A DNA stretch of 5,027 nucleotides from Paramuribaculum sp. (GTDB lineage: Bacteria; Bacteroidota; Bacteroidia; Bacteroidales; Muribaculaceae): the NCBI GenBank assembly GCA_029051835.1, contig JAIDKJ010000429.1, positions 1 through 5,027 on the forward strand, in the 5' to 3' direction. Shown here in pieces: positions 1 through 5,027 of the stretch. Numbering within the stretch: the stretch's first letter is position 1; every line of letters starts with the position of its first letter. Made by a program: the position numbers and the translations under genes. The notes beneath the pieces are model-generated. The model did not search any database, was not told the DNA's origin, and worked only from the letters and a program-made list of their open reading frames with translations.

Positions 1-1
1 C

Positions 2-1630
2 AAGCAGACAGGCCGGATGATGCGGATGAAGCTCAACCGCCCTCAGCGCAAGCTGCTCGGAGTGATGGAGGGTCAGCGCCGTGAGGGCAAGCCCGTGAGA
101 GTGATACTGCTGAAGTCGCGCCAGTGGGGTGGAAGCACCCTGACGCAGATATACTTCGCATGGCTTCAGACGGTGGTGGCCGAGGGACTCAACTCGCTGA
201 TTTGCGCCCAGGTGCTGAACACGTCGGGGACGATACGGCGGATGTATGACCGGCTGCTGCGCAATTATCCCCGGGAGCTGTGTGCTGACGAGGAGCAGTG
301 GCGCCGGCTGAAAAAGGGACTGACGTCGAGCGGCGACGGCAGCAGCACACGGATGGTGAGCGGCCGTCGGGCTACGGTGACCGTCGGGTCGTCGTTCGGT
401 CAGGATGCTGTGAGAGGACTCGACATACGGCTCGCGCATCTGAGCGAGGTGGCTTTCTGGCGCGACACCGATCTGATGAAGCCGGCCGATTTCGTGAGAG
501 CCATATGTTCGGGCATCGCTCTGCAGCCGCTGACGGCGGTGGTGATAGAGAGCACGGCCAACGGTGTGGGCAATTACTTCCACCGGGAGTGGCTGCGGGC
601 GAAGGAGGGACTGAGCGACAAGGCGGCAGTGTTTGTGGGCTGGCATGAGATAGAGGAGAATGTGGCGGAAGCGGGCGATATTGCCGCGCTCGCCGAGTCG
701 ATGGACCGGTATGAGCGCAATCTGTGGCGGCGGGGTCTGACTCTCGAACAGATCCGATGGTATCAGCTCAAAAGGCGCGAGGCTCCCGATCATGCGAAAG
801 TGATGGCGGAGTATCCGACCGACGACACCGAGGCGTTTGTCAACAGCGGCTTCGGAGTGTTTGCTCCCGAACTGGTGGCCCGTATGCGCTCCACCTGCCA
901 CGACCCGGTGGCTGTGGGTGAGGTGGGTGGCCGTGCGCTGACCGGGCCGGACGCACTGCGCGGAGTGAAATTTACGGCCGACGCCAAAGGGTGCCTCAAG
1001 GTGTGGGAATGGCCGGCAAACGAGCGACATAACAGCGACCGATATGTGGTGACGGTGGATATAGGGGGCCGCAGTGCCGGCGCCGACTGGTCGGTGATAG
1101 CCGTGATGGACCGCGGCGAGGCCGACGGAAGCGGACCGATGCGGATAGCCGCCCAGTGGCGCGGCCATATCGACCACGATCTTCTCGGGTGGAAGGCTGC
1201 TGCTATAGCGGCCTACTACAACGAGGCTCTGCTGGTGGTGGAGAGCAATACGCTCGAAACCGAGCGGGCCGGATCGTCGACCTATATACTCGAACAGCTC
1301 AGCGAATGTTACGGACATCTGTATGCGCGCACACTCCGCGATACATTCAGTCCGCAGCGCGAACGGCGTCTGGGATTCCACACCAACCGTCAGACCAAGG
1401 GGCTTATCGTGGAGAGCCTGATAAGGGCTGTCAGGGAGCATGAGTATCTGGAGCGCGATCATCTGGCGTGCGACGAGATGATGACCTACACGCAGCTTCC
1501 GGGAGGCGGGTATGCCGCGCGCGACGGGTGTCACGACGATGTGGTGATGACGCGTGGCATGGCAGTGTATGTGGCCTCGACGGTCGGTCGCAGTCCGGAA
1601 GCGAGCTGCAGCTACTTCCGGGGAAGGTGA
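2..1630 (+). CDS. Phage-type terminase large subunit (ATPase-nuclease), 5'-truncated by window edge
   Basis: Predicted DNA-packaging motor: the ATPase domain drives DNA translocation into a capsid and the nuclease domain cuts the concatemer. Residues are counted from the ATG at 17. Walker A is K33-S-R-Q-W-G-G-S-T41. The Walker B region is HLSEVAFW (141-148), with E144 as the likely catalytic glutamate and Ser at the usual Asp place. The coupling motif is IESTANG (177-183). The RNase H-like nuclease domain shows D348 in VDIGGRS, E409 in VVESNT, and D507/D508 in GCHDDVV, a plausible metal-binding set. The frame is open from base 2 through the ATG at 17. Only about 32 residues precede Walker A from that ATG, fewer than these proteins usually have, so the true start is probably upstream of the window. 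The visible part is 537 residues from the ATG and ends at TGA 1628-1630. No portal, small terminase or capsid gene follows; a polysaccharide operon does. It could be a prophage edge, a remnant or a solitary domesticated copy. The family call is firm, the biological context is not. Confidence 0.9.
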   Translation, partial: KQTGRMMRMKLNRPQRKLLGVMEGQRREGKPVRVILLKSRQWGGSTLTQIYFAWLQTVVAEGLNSLICAQVLNTSGTIRRMYDRLLRNYPRELCADEEQWRRLKKGLTSSGDGSSTRMVSGRRATVTVGSSFGQDAVRGLDIRLAHLSEVAFWRDTDLMKPADFVRAICSGIALQPLTAVVIESTANGVGNYFHREWLRAKEGLSDKAAVFVGWHEIEENVAEAGDIAALAESMDRYERNLWRRGLTLEQIRWYQLKRREAPDHAKVMAEYPTDDTEAFVNSGFGVFAPELVARMRSTCHDPVAVGEVGGRALTGPDALRGVKFTADAKGCLKVWEWPANERHNSDRYVVTVDIGGRSAGADWSVIAVMDRGEADGSGPMRIAAQWRGHIDHDLLGWKAAAIAAYYNEALLVVESNTLETERAGSSTYILEQLSECYGHLYARTLRDTFSPQRERRLGFHTNRQTKGLIVESLIRAVREHEYLERDHLACDEMMTYTQLPGGGYAARDGCHDDVVMTRGMAVYVASTVGRSPEASCSYFRGR

Positions 1631-1685
1631 CTCCGCCGTCGGGCGATGACGCTGTAGCCGAAGCGTGACGGATGTTGGCCGTGGC

Positions 1686-1716
1686 TTTGGGAATTGGAGA
1701 ATTATTGTTACTTTTG
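1686..1716 (+). promoter_or_regulatory. Predicted Bacteroidetes-type promoter for the polysaccharide operon
   Basis: A TTTG at 1686-1689 (-33 element) is followed after 19 bases by TACTTTTG at 1709-1716, an exact match to the Bacteroidetes -7 consensus TAnnTTTG. It lies in the only AT-rich patch of the 153-base gap between the terminase and the acetyltransferase. Transcription would begin a few bases after 1716, giving a leader of roughly 60 bases before the ATG at 1784. No inverted repeats flanking the promoter are visible, so nothing here suggests an invertible promoter of the kind that controls many Bacteroides capsule loci. The call rests on consensus match and position alone. Confidence 0.65.
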
Positions 1717-1783
1717 TGCGTTTTGCATTCTTGAGCGGAGACGAGGACTCCGGTAATAAACCATCGCCTAACAAACGTCAGCC

Positions 1784-2389
1784 ATGCCAGGACAGACTTC
1801 TGAAACGTACATAGACAGCACCTCGATAGTAGATGACGGCGCCGTGATAGGACACGGTTGCCGTATCTGGCATTTTTGCCATGTGATGGGGGGCGCGACA
1901 ATCGGCGACGGCTGCACTCTGGGGCAGAATGTCATGATAGCCGACGGCGTAAGTCTGGGACGCAATGTGAAGGTGCAGAACAATGTGTCGGTGTACTCAG
2001 GTGTGACGGTGGAGGACAACGTGTTTCTCGGACCGTCGTGTGTGTTTACCAATGTGCGTAATCCGCGGAGCGAGATATGCCGTCGCGGCCAGTATGAGCG
2101 GACTTTAGTGAGGGAAGGCGCTACGATAGGGGGGAACGCCACGATAAGGTGTGGTGTGACGATCGGGCGGTATGGCTTTGTGGGGGCAGGTAGCGTAGTG
2201 ACGGCCGATGTCCCCGACTATGCCGTGATGACGGGCGTTCCGGCACGTCGTTCCGGCTGGATGAGCCGATATGGCGCGTTGCTTGAGTTTGATGCCACGG
2301 GTGTGGCTGTCTGCCCAGAATCGGGGATCATATATCGTAATGAAAACGGAACTGTTTATGAGGAATCGGATGGCGATGGGAATATATGA
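1784..2389 (+). CDS. wbpD: UDP-2-acetamido-3-amino-2,3-dideoxy-glucuronate N-acetyltransferase (WbpD/WlbB-type)
   Basis: Predicted cytoplasmic enzyme that transfers acetyl from acetyl-CoA to the 3-amino group of UDP-GlcNAc3NA, giving UDP-GlcNAc(3NAc)A for O-antigen or capsule. The 201-residue length is close to WbpD. From about residue 15 to 85 it is a left-handed beta-helix of hexapeptide repeats (for example [24 protein letters not shown]). Family-specific blocks follow: NNVSVYSGV (66-74), [17 protein letters not shown] (80-96), a second helix section with [10 protein letters not shown], then [23 protein letters not shown] and GWMSRYG. The short C-terminal tail has a CPESGIIYR segment like the tail of relatives. 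ATG 1784 is chosen because the protein begins directly with the helix and the start lies just after an A-rich stretch. The TGA at 2387-2389 overlaps the next gene, so the two are probably cotranslated. The family is clear; the exact sugar is inferred from homologues. Confidence 0.93.
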   Translation: MPGQTSETYIDSTSIVDDGAVIGHGCRIWHFCHVMGGATIGDGCTLGQNVMIADGVSLGRNVKVQNNVSVYSGVTVEDNVFLGPSCVFTNVRNPRSEICRRGQYERTLVREGATIGGNATIRCGVTIGRYGFVGAGSVVTADVPDYAVMTGVPARRSGWMSRYGALLEFDATGVAVCPESGIIYRNENGTVYEESDGDGNI

Positions 2390-3686
2390 CCGACTTTGCT
2401 CGCGCCAGACCTCTGTAGGAGTAGTGGGTCTGGGATATGTGGGCATGCCGATTGCATTGGAGATGGCCAAACACTTCAATGTAGTGGGTTTTGATTCGCT
2501 TAAAAAGATACATAACTGTAAGTCAATGGATTACCCCCCCCCATCTTCGTCGGATGGCGATAGAAACGGGGCGCAGTATGGCGGCAGGCCTGTAATAGCG
2601 GGCTGTATCGACGATCTTGCAGATGCGTCGTTCTATATAGTGGCCGTAGGCACGCCGGTCGACGACAGCCGCACGCCTGATATCAGCCAGTTGCTGACGG
2701 CCACGGAGTCGGTGGGCGGTATGCTGAAGCGTGGCGATTATGTGGTGTATGAATCGACGGTATTTCCCGGATGCACCGAGCAGGAGTGTGTGCCGCTTCT
2801 CGAAAGGATCTCGGGTCTTGAGTGTGGCCGTGATTTCAAGGTGGGTTATTCGCCGGAGCGGATCAATCCTGGCGATCAGGCGCATGATCTGACAAATACT
2901 CCTAAAATCATATCGGGGTGTGATGAGGAGGCTGTAGGGGAGATAGCCCGTGTGTATGGCCGTGTGGTCAGAGCGCCTCTTTGCCGGGCGTCGGATATAC
3001 GGGCGGCCGAAGCGGCGAAGCTTCTGGAAAATATACAACGGTGTGTAAATATCGCATTGATCAACGAGATGTCGATGACCCTCGGCCGTATGGGAATAGA
3101 GGTGTCGGAGGTGGTGAGGCTCGCTTCGTCGAAGTGGAATTTCACAGCCTACAGTCCCGGGCTGGTAGGCGGCCACTGCATACCGGTAGATCCTTACTAT
3201 ATGATTTCGGAGGCAGCCCGGTGGGGGATTGATATGCCTCTGACCCGGATCGGCTGTGCAGTCAACGAAAGCATGGCCGGATATGTGGCCGATGAGGTGT
3301 TGCGTCGGATCTCCGGCTCTGTCGGGATGGAGGGGCGACGGCCTCGTGTGCTGGTGCTTGGTGTGGCTTATAAGCCGGATTCCGACGATATACGCAGCAG
3401 CGGTGCGGCGGCGCTTAGGGAGTGTCTGTCGGAGCGCGGAGCGGAGTGTGATGTGGTCGACGAGATGGTCGACGGCGAAGCTGTGAAGCGGATGTATGGC
3501 TTCGAGCTTTCGGACAGTCCGTCGGGAGTGTATGATGCGGTTGTGATCGCTGTGGCGCATGAATGCTACAGTGGGTTGGAGGGTGAGTGGTTCGCCCGCT
3601 TCACGACCGACCCGGATGCTCTGCTCGCTGATCTTGGCGGCACCTACAAGGGACGTGTTTCCAATCTCAGATACTGGACTCTCTGA
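2370..3686 (+). CDS. Nucleotide-sugar dehydrogenase, UDP-N-acetylhexosamine 6-dehydrogenase (TviB/WbpO type)
   Basis: Predicted NAD-dependent enzyme oxidising C6 of UDP-GlcNAc or UDP-GalNAc to the uronic acid in two steps. Counted from ATG 2370 (438 residues; relatives are about 420-440): Rossmann motif GLGYVG (20-25) with D42 ending the second strand; [11 protein letters not shown] (127-137), as in TviB/Wbp[12 protein letters not shown] (159-169) with E163; AEAAKLLEN with K217 and N221; [12 protein letters not shown] (266-277) with catalytic C270; and [12 protein letters not shown] (333-344) in the C-terminal UDP-binding domain. All key residues are present. The frame extends to ATG 2271, but that would overlap wbpD by 119 bases. 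ATG 2370 has AGGA five bases upstream and gives MAMGIYDRL, like the N-termini of relatives; ATG 2376 is an alternative. A nine-C run (2534-2542) falls in a poorly conserved stretch. Next to wbpD, UDP-GlcNAc is the likelier substrate (the WbpA reaction), but GlcNAc versus GalNAc cannot be read from sequence. Confidence 0.93.
   Translation: MAMGIYDRLCSRQTSVGVVGLGYVGMPIALEMAKHFNVVGFDSLKKIHNCKSMDYPPPSSSDGDRNGAQYGGRPVIAGCIDDLADASFYIVAVGTPVDDSRTPDISQLLTATESVGGMLKRGDYVVYESTVFPGCTEQECVPLLERISGLECGRDFKVGYSPERINPGDQAHDLTNTPKIISGCDEEAVGEIARVYGRVVRAPLCRASDIRAAEAAKLLENIQRCVNIALINEMSMTLGRMGIEVSEVVRLASSKWNFTAYSPGLVGGHCIPVDPYYMISEAARWGIDMPLTRIGCAVNESMAGYVADEVLRRISGSVGMEGRRPRVLVLGVAYKPDSDDIRSSGAAALRECLSERGAECDVVDEMVDGEAVKRMYGFELSDSPSGVYDAVVIAVAHECYSGLEGEWFARFTTDPDALLADLGGTYKGRVSNLRYWTL
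2534..2542 (+). repeat. Homopolymer C9 tract inside the dehydrogenase gene
   Basis: Nine consecutive C residues encode part of Tyr55-Pro-Pro-Pro58 of the dehydrogenase. It is the longest single-base run in the window; the next longest are six G. In the sequence as given the frame is intact across it. Loss of one C would lead to a TAA at 2593-2595, and gain of one C to a TAG at 2561-2563 (coordinates as in this window). The tract is therefore a potential slipped-strand switch, or a place where sequencing and assembly are error-prone. No function is shown by sequence alone. Confidence 0.6.
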
Positions 3687-5027
3687 TGCGGAGCCGGCTG
3701 TCGACATATTTCGGCGGATTGCGCGGAGGTCGTGCGGGCGAAGCCGCATGGGTGGGCGTGTCGAAGGGTGTGTCGATGTGTATGTCGCTTTTTATCGCTA
3801 TGACTCTGAGCCGGCTGATGGCGCCGACCGCCTACGGGACGTATCTTCAGATACTGTATGTCTACAATACTCTGCTGGTGGTATTCTCGCTGGGTCTGCC
3901 CGGCTGCTATTCTTATTTTTTGGCGAGGGTGAAGTCGGCCGGCGAGGGGCGTGGGGTGGTGACGAAGCTGACGCGGCTGTGTGTGGGGATGGGAGGGGTG
4001 TTTGCCCTGTCGCTGTTTCTGCTGTCCGATCAGCTCGCCTCGTTGCTCGGTAATGCCGCTTTGGGGCCGGGACTCCGGGTGTTTTCGGTGGTGCCGTCGG
4101 TCATGATGCCGTCGGTGGGCGTTGAGGGCATAATGGTGACTTGCCGGCGGAGCCGTCAGTTGGCGTGCTATGTGTGCCTGAGCCGTCTGGCGACGCTGCT
4201 GTGCGTGGTAGTGACGGCGTGGGCGTCGGGGGGCGATACGGGTTGCGTGACGGTGGCTTTCGTGGCTGCGTCGGTGGTATCGGGTGGTGTCGGCCTGTGG
4301 CTGTCCTACAGTCCTTTCAGAGGGGTGACGGCTGTAGACGGCGGATTGTCATACGGCGAGGTTATGCGTTTTGCTTTGCCGGTGTTCTATGCAGGGATCT
4401 ATAGCTTCATAATTTCTTCGTCGAGCCAGTTTTTTGTCAGCCGCTATTTCGGTGCAGGCGATTTCGCAGTGTTTTCCAACGGGTTTCGCGAGATGCCGCT
4501 GGCGGTGATCGTAACGTCGGCAGTCGGTTCAGTGCTGTTGCCGGAGCTGTCGAGGCTGGCTGTGACGTCGGGTGCGGAATGCGTCGGCGTGTGGCGCCGT
4601 GCGTTATATAAGTCGGCGTCGGTGGTGTGGCCGGCGGCGGTGTTCTGCATGGTGTTCGCTCCCGAGATCATGGCGACTCTTTTTGGCGAGGGCTACAGGT
4701 GTGGGGCTACCCTGTTCAGACTGGCGTCGATGATATGTTTTGTATTGGTGGTGCCGTTTTTTCCGCTGCTGGCGGCTCTCGGACGGTCGCGCGATTTTGC
4801 CAGAGCGCATCTGCTGACGGCGGTATCGATTGTGGTTCTCGACTGTCTGTCGGTAAGGGTGTTTCCTTCGATGACTGTCATTGCGGCGGTATCGGTGGCT
4901 GCAAGGATGACGTGCCTGGTGGCGCTGCTGCTGACGGTGTCGCGTGTCACGGGGGTGGGAGTGTCGCGGCTGCTGCCGTTGCGCGACATGATGCGGGTGC
5001 TTGCGGTGTCGGGGGTGGCGTGGGGAT
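3686..5027 (+). CDS. Wzx-like polysaccharide flippase (MOP superfamily), 3'-truncated by window edge
   Basis: Predicted inner-membrane exporter that flips undecaprenyl-pyrophosphate-linked repeat units to the periplasm. The frame is open for 447 codons with no stop before the edge; complete relatives are usually about 450-500 residues, so little is missing. ATG 3686 shares its A with the TGA of the dehydrogenase (TGATG), which indicates translational coupling; no Shine-Dalgarno site is visible. Hydrophobic segments lie near residues 22-41, 53-71, 98-113, 130-151, 160-180, 187-207, 229-250, 271-286, 311-325, 344-365, 376-393 and 397-418, about twelve in all. Family signatures are SRLMAPTAYGTYLQIL (42-57), LGLPGCYSYFLAR (69-81), FFVSRYFGAGDFAVFSNG (249-266) followed by a Pro-rich helix ending VLLPELSRLA, and APEIMATLFGEGY (325-337). 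Sparse charge and many GTG, CTG and TCG codons fit a membrane protein in this genome. The transported glycan cannot be deduced; the neighbours suggest one containing an acetamido uronic acid. Confidence 0.92.
   Translation, partial: MRSRLSTYFGGLRGGRAGEAAWVGVSKGVSMCMSLFIAMTLSRLMAPTAYGTYLQILYVYNTLLVVFSLGLPGCYSYFLARVKSAGEGRGVVTKLTRLCVGMGGVFALSLFLLSDQLASLLGNAALGPGLRVFSVVPSVMMPSVGVEGIMVTCRRSRQLACYVCLSRLATLLCVVVTAWASGGDTGCVTVAFVAASVVSGGVGLWLSYSPFRGVTAVDGGLSYGEVMRFALPVFYAGIYSFIISSSSQFFVSRYFGAGDFAVFSNGFREMPLAVIVTSAVGSVLLPELSRLAVTSGAECVGVWRRALYKSASVVWPAAVFCMVFAPEIMATLFGEGYRCGATLFRLASMICFVLVVPFFPLLAALGRSRDFARAHLLTAVSIVVLDCLSVRVFPSMTVIAAVSVAARMTCLVALLLTVSRVTGVGVSRLLPLRDMMRVLAVSGVAWG

Noticed and set aside
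1631..1685. Possible transcription terminator after the terminase
   Set aside because: No stable hairpin followed by a T-run could be found between the terminase stop and the promoter.
1736..1752. Small inverted repeat CGGAG / CTCCG in the operon leader
   Set aside because: A five-base stem with a seven-base loop and no U-run is too weak to call a terminator or a riboswitch, and such short repeats are expected by chance in GC-rich DNA.
1431..1901. Minus-strand reading frame of 156 codons across the terminase end and the promoter gap
   Set aside because: Its product is low-complexity, rich in Ser, Arg, Pro and His, with no family resemblance. It overlaps two good + strand genes and the predicted promoter.
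2271..2369. Longer dehydrogenase start at ATG 2271, or at 2340 or 2358
   Set aside because: The extra N-terminal residues do not resemble the family, which normally starts a few residues before the I-Y-D-x-L segment, and the 2271 start would overlap wbpD by 119 bases.
2523..3749. Long reading frame of 408 codons on the minus strand opposite the dehydrogenase
   Set aside because: It mirrors the codon bias of the strongly supported + strand gene. Its translation is rich in Arg, His and Ile without recognisable domains, and no promoter for it is visible.
3559..4404. Two + strand reading frames (3559-4053 and 4141-4404) in another frame within the flippase
   Set aside because: The flippase frame is continuous through this stretch with membrane segments and family motifs, while the alternatives read as Gly/Arg-rich shadow translations.

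Overview
The window looks like chromosomal DNA from a Bacteroidales bacterium. GC content is fairly high (by eye somewhat over half). Codon use favours TCG, CGG and GTG but keeps many ATA isoleucine codons. Starts lack strong Shine-Dalgarno sites, and the one clear promoter fits the Bacteroidetes consensus (TTTG, 19 nt, TAnnTTTG). A gut lineage such as Muribaculaceae is a guess from composition, not something the sequence proves. All recognised genes are on the + strand.

The left third (1-1630) is the 3' part of a phage-type terminase large subunit. It has an ATPase domain (Walker A, Walker B, coupling motif) followed by an RNase H-like nuclease domain. The reading frame is open to the left edge, so the N-terminus lies outside the window. 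No other phage gene is visible here. A 153-base spacer (1631-1783) follows and holds the predicted promoter.

The right two thirds (1784-5027) are the start of a surface-polysaccharide operon with overlapping genes. First is a WbpD/WlbB-type hexapeptide N-acetyltransferase, predicted to make UDP-2,3-diacetamido-2,3-dideoxy-glucuronate. Second is a TviB/WbpO-type UDP-N-acetylhexosamine 6-dehydrogenase. Third is a Wzx-like flippase of the MOP superfamily, which runs off the right edge without a stop. The dehydrogenase would carry out the first step and the acetyltransferase the last core step toward a diacetamido uronic acid sugar nucleotide. The flippase would move the lipid-linked repeat unit across the inner membrane. 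The intermediate 3-dehydrogenase (WbpB-like) and aminotransferase (WbpE-like) are not in the window.

The feature most worth a second look is a run of nine C residues inside the dehydrogenase gene. Gain or loss of one base there would truncate the protein, so it is either a possible phase-variation switch or a sequencing-error hotspot. I found no convincing evidence of an entirely new system, CRISPR array, tRNA, rRNA or insertion sequence.
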